From positions 23,317 to 87,316 of the forward strand of contig NZ_AUIE01000034.1 in NCBI RefSeq assembly GCF_000423545.1: DNA of 64,000 nt, given 5' to 3'. Shown piece by piece: positions 36,105 to 45,566 of this stretch (its first letter is position 1; every line of letters starts with the position of its first letter). A program made the position numbers and the translations under genes. The DNA comes from Metapseudomonas resinovorans DSM 21078 (lineage in GTDB: Bacteria; Pseudomonadota; Gammaproteobacteria; Pseudomonadales; Pseudomonadaceae). A model generated the notes under the pieces. The model did no database searches. It saw only the letters and a program-made list of their open reading frames with translations, and was not told the origin of the DNA.

Positions 36105-37508
36105 TCAATCGCCCGAGGTGCCGGGAGCGCCGTCGCTGCGTGGGCCGCGCCTGCGGCGACTGCCGCCACGCCTGCGGCGCTGTCCGGAGGGCTGGTCGTC
36201 CTTCGTGCTGAGCTCGCGAATCATGTTACGGCGCTGGCTGTCGCTGGCGTCCTGGTAATCGGTCCACCAGTCACCGAGGCCATCGGTTTCTTCGCCGGCA
36301 CTTTCGCGCAGCAGGAGGAAGTCGTAGCCGGCGCGGAAGCGCGGGTTCTCCAGCAGCAGGTCGGCGCGTTTGCCGTTGCGGCGTGGCAGGCGTTCCTGCA
36401 TGTCCCAGATTTCGCGGATCGGAATGCTGAAGCGCTTGGGAATGGCGGTGCGCTGGACCTGTTCCATGATCAGGCCGTGTGCCGCTTCCTGCATGGCCGG
36501 GATCGGCGGCATGCCGCGCTCCTGCAGTTGCGCCGCGCGGGCAGGCATGGCCGGCCAGAGCAGGGCGGCAAACAGGAAGGCGGGGGTAACCGGCTTGCCT
36601 TGGCGAATGCGTTCGTCGGTGTTGATCAGCGCCTGGCGGATCAGGCGACCGGTGTATTCCGGGTCGCGTTCCAAGGCTTCGGCGCTGGCCGGGAACAGCG
36701 GGGCGAAGAGGTCGTACTCCACCAGCAATTCGAAGGTGCGTTCGGCCTTGCCGCTGAGGAACAATTTGAGCACTTCGTCGAACAGGCGTGCCGAGGGAAT
36801 CTCTCGCAGCATGGGGGCAAGGCTGCGAATGGGCGCCGCGCTGTGCTTCTCGATCTCGAAGTCGAGCTTGGCGGCAAAACGCGCGGCCCGCAGCATCCGA
36901 ACCGGGTCTTCCTGGTAACGCTGCTCGGGTATGCCGATCAGGCGCACCAGGCGGTTGCGAATGTCGTGCACGCCATGGGCGTAGTCGAGGATGCGCTCGG
37001 AGGTCGGGTCGTAGTACAGCGCGTTGATGGTGAAGTCACGGCGCTGGGCGTCATCTTCCAGGCTGCCATAGACGTTGTCGCGCAGGATTCGGCCGCTTTC
37101 GTTGCGGGCGGCCTGGTTGCTGTCTTCTTCTTCCTCGCCTTGCGGATGATTGGCGCGGAAGGTGGCGACTTCGATGATCTCCCGACCGAACTGCACGTGG
37201 GCCAGCTTGAAGCGGCGGCCGATCACCCGGGCGTTACGGAATTCGGCGCGGACTTGTTCCGGGGTGGCATTGGTGGCCACATCGAAGTCCTTTGGACGCA
37301 GGTTCAGCAGCAGGTCGCGTACGCAGCCACCGACCAGATAGGCCTGGTAGCCGGCTTTCTGCAGGCGCTCGACGACTATGACGGCATTGCGGCTGATGTC
37401 TGCACGGCGCAGCGAATGCTGATTATTGCCCAGTACTTCGGGTGTGCTGCGCGGATGTTGGGCACGGCGAAGGGGAGAGCGGAAAGACTGGAACAGCTTC
37501 TTCAGCAT
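36105..37508 (-). CDS. pcnB: Poly(A) polymerase I
   Basis: Adds 3' poly(A) tails that speed RNA decay. The 467-aa protein has the nucleotidyltransferase core AYLVGGCVRDLLLNLRPKDF-type motif with DVATNA, RRDFTINALYYDP, the ARFAAKLDFEIE region and a C-terminal Arg/Gly-rich basic tail (GQRRRRGGSRRRRGPR) for RNA binding. The ATG at 37508 (MLKKLFQSF) is chosen over a GTG three codons upstream; neither has a strong Shine-Dalgarno. It is downstream of crcZ. Confidence 0.95.
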   Translation of the reverse strand: MLKKLFQSFRSPLRRAQHPRSTPEVLGNNQHSLRRADISRNAVIVVERLQKAGYQAYLVGGCVRDLLLNLRPKDFDVATNATPEQVRAEFRNARVIGRRFKLAHVQFGREIIEVATFRANHPQGEEEEDSNQAARNESGRILRDNVYGSLEDDAQRRDFTINALYYDPTSERILDYAHGVHDIRNRLVRLIGIPEQRYQEDPVRMLRAARFAAKLDFEIEKHSAAPIRSLAPMLREIPSARLFDEVLKLFLSGKAERTFELLVEYDLFAPLFPASAEALERDPEYTGRLIRQALINTDERIRQGKPVTPAFLFAALLWPAMPARAAQLQERGMPPIPAMQEAAHGLIMEQVQRTAIPKRFSIPIREIWDMQERLPRRNGKRADLLLENPRFRAGYDFLLLRESAGEETDGLGDWWTDYQDASDSQRRNMIRELSTKDDQPSGQRRRRGGSRRRRGPRSDGAPGTSGD

Positions 37509-37623
37509 GGGATGCACTGTTTTGCGGAATGGACGGCCAGAAAAGGATATGGGCGCACGATGGCCGCGAATTCTAGCACTGGGAGGGGGGATGTAGAAGA
37601 AAAGGTCTGAAAGGAGTCAAAGC

Positions 37624-37993
37624 TACTGGGGGAGCCGAAGCTCCCCCCCAAATTGGTGCGTGCTTTGTTTTTATTGTATCGGGCTTGGTGTTTTTGTTGT
37701 TCGACCCGCTCCAGCAGGCTTTCTGCCTCTGGAAATGCCCTCCAAACGAGGGTTAATAGCAAACGGATTGCTTTGGACGCTGATGGTGCCGTGATCATTC
37801 CATGACCCAACCAGTACGGGTGCTGTCTGATGACAGTTTTATTGTTCTCGGTCTGGCTGTGGGGCAAGCCCCAAAGGCAACTCCTCTCCAAAAGAATCAG
37901 TTAGCTGCGCCTCCGTTGTTTTGTTTTTGTTGTGCTGGAGTCGATACGTCTTGTTTTTATTGTGGGGTTCAGCATTTGTTATTGTTGTTGTGC
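37624..37993 (-). ncRNA. crcZ: CrcZ small RNA, Hfq/Crc antagonist
   Basis: A regulatory RNA of about 370 nt between cbrB and pcnB, the position of CrcZ in pseudomonads. Its predicted 5' end reads GCACAACAACAATAACAA. Six A-rich catabolite motifs occur on the minus strand: 37990-37975 (CAACAACAATAACAAA), 37964-37951 (CACAATAAAAACAA), 37933-37915 (ACAACAAAAACAAAACAAC), 37848-37837 (AGAACAATAAAA), 37702-37690 (GAACAACAAAAAC) and 37678-37663 (TACAATAAAAACAAAG). The 3' end is a GC hairpin with a tetraloop (37647-37628). CrcZ is known to sequester Hfq/Crc and relieve catabolite repression. Ends are inferred from the promoter and hairpin. Confidence 0.93.
37628..37647 (-). terminator. 3' hairpin of CrcZ
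   Basis: Minus-strand GGGGGAGC, loop TTCG, GCTCCCCC. The downstream T run is weak (AGTAGCTTTG), so some read-through to pcnB is possible. Confidence 0.7.
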
Positions 37994-38003
37994 CGCAGAT
38001 AAA

Positions 38004-38018
38004 GCAGATGCCGTGCCA
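38004..38018 (-). promoter_or_regulatory. Sigma-54 promoter of crcZ
   Basis: Minus strand TGGCACGGCATCTGC: GG at -24 (38017-38016) and GC at -12 (38005-38004), exactly 12 bases apart; only CTGC replaces the consensus TTGC. Predicted start near 37992-37993. Confidence 0.85.
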
Positions 38019-38076
38019 ACTTTTACGATTCCTTGTAAATCAAGGGTTTGCGATGGTGGTGGGCTGAATGAAGGGT

Positions 38077-38116
38077 AAAAAAAAGCCGGGTTTTCGTTAC
38101 CTTTAAACCCGGCTTT
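38077..38116 (-). terminator. Intrinsic terminator of cbrB
   Basis: Minus-strand AAAGCCGGGTTT (38116-38105) and AAACCCGGCTTT (38093-38082) around an 11-base loop, then a run of eight T (38084-38077). It isolates crcZ from cbrAB read-through. Confidence 0.9.
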
Positions 38117-38142
38117 GTTACGTGATGTTAGGCGGGGTAACA
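38116..38142. promoter_or_regulatory. Probable CbrB upstream activator site for crcZ
   Basis: Palindrome TGTTAC (38116-38121), 15 bases, GTAACA (38137-38142), about 110-140 bp upstream of the sigma-54 promoter. It matches the TGTTAC-N14/15-GTAACA type described for CbrB. A further GTTAC half site lies at 38096-38100. Confidence 0.75.
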
Positions 38143-38189
38143 GCTTGGGGAACTGAATGTGTTCCCGGCTTGTCGCCCTCGCCGGGCGC

Positions 38190-39617
38190 TCAAGGCCCGG
38201 CAGCGGCGCCCGATTTACGGCGGGGAATGCCCAGGCGCTGACGGCGCTCCCACAGGCATTTGCGGCTGATACCCAGCTTGCGGGCCAGCTCGGTCTCGGT
38301 CATGTGGTCCTGGTGCTCCAGTACGAAGTGCTGGAAGTAGTCTTCCAGGGACAGGTCCTCGGTGGGCTCATGAGCTGTGTTGTTGGTCGGGCTCGGGGCG
38401 ATGGCATCGTTGAAGTCATCGTCGTCCAGGTCGTCCAGCTCGATGTCGATGCCCAGCAGGTCCGCCGAGATATCCGGGCTCTCGCAGAGGATCACCGCGC
38501 GCTCGATGGCGTTCTCCAGTTCACGCACGTTACCTGGCCAGTTGTAGTGGCGGATTGCCTGTTCGGCGTCAGCAGCGAAGCGCAGGCTGTCGCGTCCCAT
38601 TTGTGCACACTGGCGCGCCAGGAAGGAGCGGGCAATTTCCAGCACGTCGCTACCGCGCTCGCGCAGTGCGGGAAGCTTCAGGGAGATGACGTGAAGGCGG
38701 TAATAGAGGTCTTCGCGGAACTGGCCGGTCTTGGCCAGGGTCTTGAGGTCGCGGTGGGTCGCTGCGATCAGGCGCACATCGACCTTCTGCGACTGCACGG
38801 AACCCACACGGCGAATCTCGCCTTCCTGCAGGACGCGCAGCAGGCGCGCCTGAGCTTCCAGGGGCAGTTCGCCAATCTCGTCGAGGAACAGGGTGCCGCC
38901 ATCAGCCGCTTCCACCAGGCCGGCGCGGCCAGCGGTAGCGCCGGTGAAGGCGCCTTTCTCGTGGCCGAAAAGTTCGGACTCGATCAGGGTTTCCGGGATC
39001 GCCGCGCAGTTCACCGAAATCAGCGGCGCCTTGGCGCGGCGGGAGAGATTGTGCAGGGCTCGCGCCACCAATTCCTTGCCAGTGCCGGACTCACCCTGGA
39101 TCAGTACGGTGGAGTCGGTCGGGGAGACTTTGCGGATCTTGCTGTAGAGTTCGAGCATCGGCGGGCAGGAGCCGATGATGCCGATATCGCCGTCGGCGTT
39201 GGCGGCTGCTGCCTTGTCACCGCCACGACCGGCACTGGGGCGATCGTTCGGCGCCGACTTGGCGTCCTGGCGCTCCTTGAGAATGCGCGAAACCGCCTGG
39301 AGCATTTCGTCATGGTCGAAGGGTTTGGCGATGTAGTCCACCGCGCCCATCTTCATCGAGTCCACCGCCGAGCGCAGGCTGGCGTAGCTGGTCATGATCA
39401 GCACCGGGGTGCCCTGGGCCAGCTTGATCAGTTCGGTACCGGGAGCGCCGGGCAGGCGAAGGTCGCTGATGATCAGGTCGAAACCGGGAATGCTGTAACG
39501 CTCCTGGGCTTCCTGTACGGAGCCCGCTTCGCTGACCTGGTACTGGTTGCGCTCCAGTAGGCGGCGCAAGGCCGAGCGAATGATGGTTTCGTCTTCGACG
39601 ATCAGAATGTGTGGCAT
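38190..39617 (-). CDS. cbrB: Sigma-54-dependent response regulator CbrB
   Basis: NtrC-family activator of crcZ and of carbon/nitrogen catabolic genes. The 475-aa protein has a receiver domain (HILIVEDE, phospho-acceptor Asp52 in ISDLRLPG, Lys in [10 protein letters not shown]), an AAA+ sigma-54 interaction domain (Walker [15 protein letters not shown] loop in [23 protein letters not shown]) and a Fis-type HTH near the C-terminus ([20 protein letters not shown]). It is 22 bp downstream of cbrA. Confidence 0.97.
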   Translation of the reverse strand: MPHILIVEDETIIRSALRRLLERNQYQVSEAGSVQEAQERYSIPGFDLIISDLRLPGAPGTELIKLAQGTPVLIMTSYASLRSAVDSMKMGAVDYIAKPFDHDEMLQAVSRILKERQDAKSAPNDRPSAGRGGDKAAAANADGDIGIIGSCPPMLELYSKIRKVSPTDSTVLIQGESGTGKELVARALHNLSRRAKAPLISVNCAAIPETLIESELFGHEKGAFTGATAGRAGLVEAADGGTLFLDEIGELPLEAQARLLRVLQEGEIRRVGSVQSQKVDVRLIAATHRDLKTLAKTGQFREDLYYRLHVISLKLPALRERGSDVLEIARSFLARQCAQMGRDSLRFAADAEQAIRHYNWPGNVRELENAIERAVILCESPDISADLLGIDIELDDLDDDDFNDAIAPSPTNNTAHEPTEDLSLEDYFQHFVLEHQDHMTETELARKLGISRKCLWERRQRLGIPRRKSGAAAGP

Positions 39618-39639
39618 TAATTCGGCTCTCTAGACGGTC

Positions 39640-42594
39640 TCAGCTCACGGCGGATGTTGCTTCGACAAAACGAGGCAGCGTCACCCTGATTCGGGTGCCG
39701 CGCTGGTGCTCGGAGTCGGCCGGGCTTTCGATGGTTATCTGTCCATAATGCTCTTCCACGATCGAATAGACCAGTGCAAGGCCAAGGCCGGTCCCTTTCC
39801 CTGGGTCCTTGGTGGTGAAGAAGGGTTCGAACAGGCGATCGATGATCGCCTTCGGAATGCCGCTGCCTTCGTCTTCGACGACGAGGTCGACGGTGTGCTC
39901 CGAAGCTTCGCTGCGCACGCGGATGGCGCTGCCCACGGGGGAGGCATCGCGGGCGTTGGACAACAGGTTGATCAGCACCTGGGCGAGGCGCTGGGGGTCG
40001 CCTTCGACAATGTGCTGCGGATCGCAGAGGTTGAAGAAGTTCACCTCGATGCTGCGCTTGTTCAGTGAGAGCAGGCCGATGGCGTCCTGCGTGACCTCGG
40101 CCAGGCACACCGGTTCGCTGGCCTGCTGACGGCCGCCAGCGTGGGCGAAGCTCATCAGTGACTGGACGATGCGAGTGACGCGCTTGGTCTGTTCGAGAAT
40201 CTGGCTGCTGAGTTCCTTGATCTCGCTATCGCCCTCGCGCTCTTCGCGCAGGTTCTGCGCCAGGCAGGCAATGCCGGTGATGGGGTTGCCGATTTCGTGG
40301 GCGACGCCGGCGGCCAGGCGGCCGATGGACGCCAGGCGTTCGGAGTGGACCAGCTTGTCTTCCAGTAGTTGGGTGTCGGTCACATCCTCCACCAGCAATA
40401 CCAGGCCGCTGCTGCCCGGGGCCAGGGGCTCTTCGATCGCCGCCTTGTGCAGGTTGAGTGCACGGGCCTGGCCGTCCAGGGTCAGGCGCTGCTTGTGCAA
40501 GTGTTCGTCAGGGAGGTTGATGAAGCCTTCCAGCAGGCCCTTCCAGGGATCGGAGATGGTCGACAGGCGCGAGCCGACGACACGCTGGGCCGGAATCTCG
40601 GTCAGCTCCTCCATGGCGCGGTTCCACATGAGGATTTCCTGGTCCTTGGCCAGGGAGCAGACCCCCATGGGCAGCTCCTGCAAGGTCTGGCGATGGTAAC
40701 GACGCAGGGCGTCCAGTTCCGCGGCGAGGCCGGTCAGGCGAGAGTGATAGTCCTCCAGCCGGCTTTCGATGAAGTGAATGTCTTCGGTGACGTAACCCTC
40801 GCTGCCCGACTTGTAGGGCAGGAAGGTTTCCACCATGTCCTGGGCCACGCTGGGTCCCATCAGGCCGGAGAGGTTGGCTTCGATGCGATCCCGCAGGCGG
40901 CGCAGGGCGTAGGGGCGGCGTTCATCGAAGGGCAGGTGGAGGTCGCGCAGGGCCTGTTCCACTTCCTTCTGAGCGGTCTTGGCGCCCAGGGGTTTGGCCA
41001 GTTGGGTGGCAAACTCCTGGGGCGAGCTGGCCATCAGTTCACGACGTTGCGGTCGGCGAACGTTGTCAACCGTGCAGGCTTCGGCGGCGCTGCGCTCTTC
41101 CGGGCTGGCTTCGGTGAAGAGCGAGACCAGGGTAAAGATCAGTACGTTGGCCGCCAGGGAAGCGATGGCTGCTATGTGCCAGCTGGTGTCATCGAGCACG
41201 TAGATGGCATTGAACAGTGGCAGGTAGATGCCCTGCAGATTGCCCACCAGCGGCAGCAGCATGGCGAACAGCCAGACGAGGAAGCCTGCCAGCAGGCCTG
41301 CGATGAACCCGCGGCGGTTGGCGGTCGGCCAGTAGAGTACCGAGAGCGCGCCGGGCAGGAACTGCAAGGTGGCGACGAAGGCAACGATTCCGAGGTTGGA
41401 CAGGTCCTGTTCGGCACCCAGCAGCAGGTAGAAGCCGTAGCCGGCCATGATGATGAAGGCGATCAGGGCGCGGCGGGTCCATTTCAGCCAGCGGTAAATG
41501 TTGCCTTCGGCCGGTGGCTGATACAGCGGTAGCACCAGGTGGTTGAGGGCCATGCCGGAGAGGGCCAGAGTCAGCACGATGATCAGGCCGCTGGCGGCTG
41601 ACAGGCCACCGACATAGGCAAGCAGGGCGAGCACCGGGTTGTTGACGGCGATCCCCAAGCCGAGGGTGAAGTATTCCGGGTTGGTGGTGGCGCCGAGTTT
41701 GAGGCCGGCCCAGAGGATCAGCGGGATGGCGAGGCTCATCAGCAGCAGGAACAGCGGCAGGCCCCAACTGGCGCTGACCATGGCGCGCGGGTTGAGGTTC
41801 TCGGTGAAGGTCATGTGGTACATGTGCGGCATGACGATTGCCGAGGCAAAGAACACCAGCAGCAGGGTGCGCCACGGGCCTTCCTGCAGCGGTGTGTGCA
41901 GTGTGGAGAGTGCGGCCTGGTTCTGCAGCAGCCAGAGCTCCAGCTCCCGCGGGCCGTCGAACACGCCATAGAGGGCGTAAAGGCCGATGCTGCCCAGGGC
42001 CACCAGCTTGACCACCGATTCGAAGGCGATGGCAAACACCAGGCCGGCGTGCTTCTCGCGGGTGGCGATGTGGCGCGCGCCGAAGAGGATGGTGAACAGG
42101 GTGATCAGGGCGCAGAAGCTCAGGGCGACGCGGTTGTGTACCGGCTCGCGGGTAAGAATGCCGATGGAGTCGGCCACCGCCTGGATCTGCAGGGCCAGCA
42201 GCGGCAGCACGCCGATGATCATGATCACCGTGGTCAGCGCGCCGGCCCAGGTGCTGCGGAAGCGGAAGGCGAAGAGGTCGGCCAGCGATGACAGTTGGTA
42301 GGTGCGGGTGATGCGCAGGATCGGATAGAGCAGTACCGGCGCCAGCAGGAAGGCACCCGATACGCCCAGGTAACTGGCGAGGAATCCGTAGCCGTACTGG
42401 TAGGCCAACCCGACGGTGCCGTAGAAGGCCCAGGCACTGGCATACACACCCAGGGACAGGGTGTAGGTCAGCGGGTGACGGACGATCCAGCGCGGTACGA
42501 AGCCGCGGTCACTGAGCCAGGCCACGCCGAACAGGGCCAGGAGATAGGCAGCGCTGATCAGGATCAGCTGGGTGAGGCTAAAGCTCATCAGCAT
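39640..42594 (-). CDS. cbrA: Sensor histidine kinase CbrA with SLC5-type transporter domain
   Basis: The 984-aa sensor has about 13 N-terminal membrane segments of the sodium/solute symporter (SLC5) type (about 1-500, including YGTVGLAYQYGYGFLASYLG), a linker (STAC-like), a PAS domain (about 620-720), HisKA with the phosphoryl His in GVAHEIGNPITGIACL, and HATPase_c (NLLSNARDAS, VVEDEGSGIPK, GTGLGLALVYSIVEEHYG). The N-terminal domain has been linked to histidine transport in P. putida-type strains. Two ATGs compete: 42594 and 42588; both lie inside cbrX, so translation is coupled to it. Confidence 0.95.
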   Translation of the reverse strand: MLMSFSLTQLILISAAYLLALFGVAWLSDRGFVPRWIVRHPLTYTLSLGVYASAWAFYGTVGLAYQYGYGFLASYLGVSGAFLLAPVLLYPILRITRTYQLSSLADLFAFRFRSTWAGALTTVIMIIGVLPLLALQIQAVADSIGILTREPVHNRVALSFCALITLFTILFGARHIATREKHAGLVFAIAFESVVKLVALGSIGLYALYGVFDGPRELELWLLQNQAALSTLHTPLQEGPWRTLLLVFFASAIVMPHMYHMTFTENLNPRAMVSASWGLPLFLLLMSLAIPLILWAGLKLGATTNPEYFTLGLGIAVNNPVLALLAYVGGLSAASGLIIVLTLALSGMALNHLVLPLYQPPAEGNIYRWLKWTRRALIAFIIMAGYGFYLLLGAEQDLSNLGIVAFVATLQFLPGALSVLYWPTANRRGFIAGLLAGFLVWLFAMLLPLVGNLQGIYLPLFNAIYVLDDTSWHIAAIASLAANVLIFTLVSLFTEASPEERSAAEACTVDNVRRPQRRELMASSPQEFATQLAKPLGAKTAQKEVEQALRDLHLPFDERRPYALRRLRDRIEANLSGLMGPSVAQDMVETFLPYKSGSEGYVTEDIHFIESRLEDYHSRLTGLAAELDALRRYHRQTLQELPMGVCSLAKDQEILMWNRAMEELTEIPAQRVVGSRLSTISDPWKGLLEGFINLPDEHLHKQRLTLDGQARALNLHKAAIEEPLAPGSSGLVLLVEDVTDTQLLEDKLVHSERLASIGRLAAGVAHEIGNPITGIACLAQNLREEREGDSEIKELSSQILEQTKRVTRIVQSLMSFAHAGGRQQASEPVCLAEVTQDAIGLLSLNKRSIEVNFFNLCDPQHIVEGDPQRLAQVLINLLSNARDASPVGSAIRVRSEASEHTVDLVVEDEGSGIPKAIIDRLFEPFFTTKDPGKGTGLGLALVYSIVEEHYGQITIESPADSEHQRGTRIRVTLPRFVEATSAVS

Positions 42595-42754
42595 CGCGTT
42601 GACTCTGGAGAATGAAGGTCACCACGATCAGGATCAGCCACAGCAGGTAGGGGCGGTACCAGGCGCCGTTGGGGTCGATCCACCAATCCATGATGGCGGG
42701 GGAGAACAGGTAGATTCCCACCACCAGGAGCAGGACCAGCCGATAGATGTACAT
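42578..42754 (-). CDS. cbrX: Small membrane protein CbrX overlapping the cbrA start
   Basis: A 58-aa protein encoded just upstream of, and overlapping, cbrA by 11-17 nt. It begins MYIYRLVLLLVVGIYLFSP, continues through IMDWWIDPNGAWYRPY, has a second membrane helix LLWLILIVVTFIL and ends QSQRDADEL, with about 36 residues in two helices. Such a small overlapping gene (cbrX) has been described in Pseudomonas as coupled to cbrA translation. The ATG at 42752-42754 is used; an ATG five bases upstream is out of frame. Confidence 0.88.
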   Translation of the reverse strand: MYIYRLVLLLVVGIYLFSPAIMDWWIDPNGAWYRPYLLWLILIVVTFILQSQRDADEL

Positions 42755-42814
42755 GCCATAAATCTCGTCGTGTCTGCCGCGATGGTAGCGAATGCCCAGA
42801 GGTGCCGCGAGTGG

Positions 42815-43702
42815 CTAGCGAAGCTGCGCTTCGGCCAGCGTTCGGGTGCGTGGAATTCGCCGTGCGTCCCAGTGTGCGATGCCCCAGTCCAGCACATCGC
42901 GGGGGAGGTTGTCGGCCAGGTCGGCTGGTGGCTCCTGGCCCAGGGCACGCAGTGCGCGTGCCAGCAAGGGGCCGGCGGAGTCTGCCGACAGCGGCGGTGA
43001 GCGGTAGGACTTGCCCAGCTTGTGGCCGTCCGGCTGGATGATCAGCGGCACATGCAGATAGCGCGGTTGGCTGAAGCCCAGCAGTTCCTGCAAATAGAGC
43101 TGACGTGGGGTGGAGTCCAGCAGGTCGGCACCGCGGACAATGTCGGTAATGCCTTGCCATGCGTCGTCCAGCACCACGGCCAATTGATAGGCATAGAGGC
43201 CGTCGCGACGACGGATGACGAAGTCGCCCACTTCCCGCCCCAAATGCTGGCGGTACTCGCCCTGTACGCGGTCGACGAAGTGGTACTCGAGCTCCGGCAC
43301 GCGGATGCGAATGGCTGCGTCGTGCTGCGGGTGCTGGGCGTTGCGGCAGAAACCCGGATAGATGCCCTGGTGGCCTTCCAGCTGCTTGCGCGAGCAGGTG
43401 CAGGCGTAGGCCAGCCCCATCTCGTAGAGACGGTCGATCACCTTGGCGTAGTCCTCGTGGCGGTCGCTCTGACGAACCATCTCGCCGTCCCATTCGAAAC
43501 CGTAGTTTTCCAGGGTATGGAGAATCGCCGCTTGTGCACCTTCGACTTCCCGCGGCGGATCGAGGTCTTCCATGCGCAGCAACCAGCGGCCGCCGACAGC
43601 GCGGGCGTCAAGGTAGGAGGCAAGGGCAGCGACCAGCGAACCGAAATGCAGAAAGCCGCTGGGCGTAGGGGCGAAGCGCCCGATATAGGCAGGGGAGGTC
43701 AT
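42815..43702 (-). CDS. gluQ: Glutamyl-Q tRNA(Asp) synthetase
   Basis: Glutamylates queuosine in tRNA-Asp. The 295-aa protein matches the catalytic domain of GluRS without the anticodon domain: IGRFAPTPSGFLHFGSL (HIGH-type motif), LRMEDLDPPR, the zinc-site residues in YACTCSRKQL and YPGFCRN, DDAWQGITDIVRGADLL and the KMSKS-like GHKLGKS. Downstream of dksA, the conserved dksA-gluQ pair. Confidence 0.96.
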   Translation of the reverse strand: MTSPAYIGRFAPTPSGFLHFGSLVAALASYLDARAVGGRWLLRMEDLDPPREVEGAQAAILHTLENYGFEWDGEMVRQSDRHEDYAKVIDRLYEMGLAYACTCSRKQLEGHQGIYPGFCRNAQHPQHDAAIRIRVPELEYHFVDRVQGEYRQHLGREVGDFVIRRRDGLYAYQLAVVLDDAWQGITDIVRGADLLDSTPRQLYLQELLGFSQPRYLHVPLIIQPDGHKLGKSYRSPPLSADSAGPLLARALRALGQEPPADLADNLPRDVLDWGIAHWDARRIPRTRTLAEAQLR

Positions 43703-43724
43703 GGAACAGGACCCTGTAACGCGA

Positions 43725-43745
43725 CGGGGCGCCGTTGGCGCCCCG
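43725..43745 (-). terminator. Perfect hairpin between dksA and gluQ
   Basis: CGGGGCGCC (43725-43733), three-base loop, GGCGCCCCG (43737-43745). No T run follows, so it may be only a partial terminator and allow read-through from dksA into gluQ. Confidence 0.55.
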
Positions 43746-43753
43746 TTTCGGCA

Positions 43754-44197
43754 TCAGGAGCCGAGCTGCTTTTCCTTGATTTCCGCCAGGGTCTTGCAGT
43801 CGATGCAAAGGGTGGCGGTGGGGCGGGCTTCCAGACGGCGGATGCCGATCTCGACGCCGCAGGAGTCGCACCAGCCGTAATCGTTGTCTTCGATCAGTTG
43901 GAGCGTTTCGTCGATCTTCTTGATCAGTTTGCGCTCGCGGTCACGGGCGCGCAGCTCGAGGCTGAACTCTTCTTCCTGGCTGGCACGGTCGGCCGGGTCA
44001 GGGAAGTTTGCGGCTTCGTCCTGCATGTGGTGCACGGTACGGTCCACCTCTTCCATCAACTCCTGCTTCCATTTGTTGAGGATGTTGGTGAAGTGAGCGC
44101 GCATGCGGTCGCTCATGTACTCCTCGCCCTTGGTCTCTTGGTAGGGCACGAAGCCACGAATCAACTGGCTGTTCTGTTGTTTTGCATTGGTGGGCAT
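43754..44197 (-). CDS. dksA: RNA polymerase-binding transcription factor DksA
   Basis: Cofactor of ppGpp in the stringent response. The 147-aa protein has an N-terminal coiled coil (about 35-105) with the conserved acidic tip FPDPADRASQEEEF and a C4 zinc finger CDSCGVEIGIRR...CIDCKT. Four cysteines are present, so this is a classic zinc-binding DksA1. Relevant targets are the GC-discriminator rRNA promoters at the right edge of the window. Confidence 0.97.
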   Translation of the reverse strand: MPTNAKQQNSQLIRGFVPYQETKGEEYMSDRMRAHFTNILNKWKQELMEEVDRTVHHMQDEAANFPDPADRASQEEEFSLELRARDRERKLIKKIDETLQLIEDNDYGWCDSCGVEIGIRRLEARPTATLCIDCKTLAEIKEKQLGS

Positions 44198-44390
44198 GGA
44201 TGGCCGCCTCTCACTTTCTTAATCCATTGCGCAGGATTATGGTCCATCGCCGGCGATGCCGGCCCTGCGGCTGCAAGCGGGCGAACTTACCAGATCAAAT
44301 CCGGGTACGCCACTCCCCAGCGTCGTACATGCTGCAGCGTCCAGGGACCATTGGTTAGAATCCTCTCTTTGTCTTAATAAAGGAAGGCCA

Positions 44391-45566
44391 ATGGCCCAGT
44401 CCTACAGTGCGCGCAGCCGCGCCATCGAACCCTTCCACGTCATGGCCCTGCTGGCTCGTGCCAACGAACTCCAGGCAGCGGGTCACGATGTGATCCACCT
44501 GGAAATCGGCGAGCCGGACTTCACCACTGCCGAGCCCATCGTCCAGGCCGGACAGGCAGCCCTGGCCGCCGGGCATACCCGATACACCGCCGCTCGCGGC
44601 GTGCCGCAGTTGCGCGAAGCCATCGCTGGCTTCTACGCATCGCGCTATCGGTTGAACATAGACCCTGATCGCATTCTCATCACCCCCGGCGGCTCCGGAG
44701 CGCTGCTGCTGGCCAGCAGCCTGCTGGTAGATCCGGGGCGGCACTGGCTGCTGGCCGACCCCGGCTACCCCTGCAACCGTCACTTCCTGCGCCTGGTGGA
44801 AGGCGGTGCGCAGCTGGTGCCGGTGGGCCCTGAGACCCGCTATCAGTTGACCCCGCAATTGGTCGAACGGCATTGGGACGCCGACAGCGTGGGTGCCCTG
44901 GTCGCCTCGCCGGCCAACCCGACCGGCACCGTGCTGCACGCCGACGAGCTGGCAGCCCTGTCGCAGACCCTCAAGGCTCGCGGTGGCCATCTGGTGGTGG
45001 ACGAGATCTACCACGGCCTGACCTATGGCATGGACGCCAGCAGTGTGCTGGAAGTGGATGACGACGCCTTCGTGCTGAATAGCTTTTCCAAGTATTTCGG
45101 TATGACCGGCTGGCGGCTCGGCTGGTTGGTGGCGCCGCCGGACGCGGTGCCCGAGCTGGAGAAACTGGCGCAGAACCTCTATATCAGTGCGCCTTCGATG
45201 GCCCAGTATGCCGCTCTGGCCTGCTTCCAGCCGCAGACCCTGGAAATCCTCGAGCAGCGTCGCAACGAGTTCGCCCGTCGTCGCGACTACCTGTTGCCGG
45301 CCCTGCGTGAGCTGGGCTTCCGCATCGCCGTCGAGCCGGAAGGTGCCTTCTATCTCTATGCCGACATTTCCGCCTTTGGTGGCGATGCCTACGCCTTCTG
45401 CCGTCATTTCATCGAAACCGAACATCTGGCCTTCACGCCGGGCCTGGACTTCGGTCGCAATCATTCCGCTCAGCATGTGCGCTTCTCCTATACCCAGAGC
45501 CTGCCGCGTCTGGAAGAGGCAGTGCAGCGCCTGGCCCGCGGTCTGAAGACCTGGTCCGGTCAATGA
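44391..45566 (+). CDS. PLP-dependent class I/II aminotransferase
   Basis: A 391-aa fold-type I aminotransferase: [16 protein letters not shown] near residue 37, [28 protein letters not shown] (Asn contacting PLP), [10 protein letters not shown] (Asp) and the Schiff-base lysine in [17 protein letters not shown]-terminal RFSYTQSL contains the substrate-binding Arg. The ATG at 44391 follows AAGGAAGG. Substrate not determined; resemblance is to aspartate/alanine-type enzymes. It overlaps sfsA by four bases. Confidence 0.93.
   Translation: MAQSYSARSRAIEPFHVMALLARANELQAAGHDVIHLEIGEPDFTTAEPIVQAGQAALAAGHTRYTAARGVPQLREAIAGFYASRYRLNIDPDRILITPGGSGALLLASSLLVDPGRHWLLADPGYPCNRHFLRLVEGGAQLVPVGPETRYQLTPQLVERHWDADSVGALVASPANPTGTVLHADELAALSQTLKARGGHLVVDEIYHGLTYGMDASSVLEVDDDAFVLNSFSKYFGMTGWRLGWLVAPPDAVPELEKLAQNLYISAPSMAQYAALACFQPQTLEILEQRRNEFARRRDYLLPALRELGFRIAVEPEGAFYLYADISAFGGDAYAFCRHFIETEHLAFTPGLDFGRNHSAQHVRFSYTQSLPRLEEAVQRLARGLKTWSGQ

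Noticed and set aside
37802..38002. 66-aa plus-strand frame in the cbrB-pcnB gap
   Set aside because: Antisense to CrcZ; Leu/Phe-rich sequence derives from the complement of the A-rich motifs.
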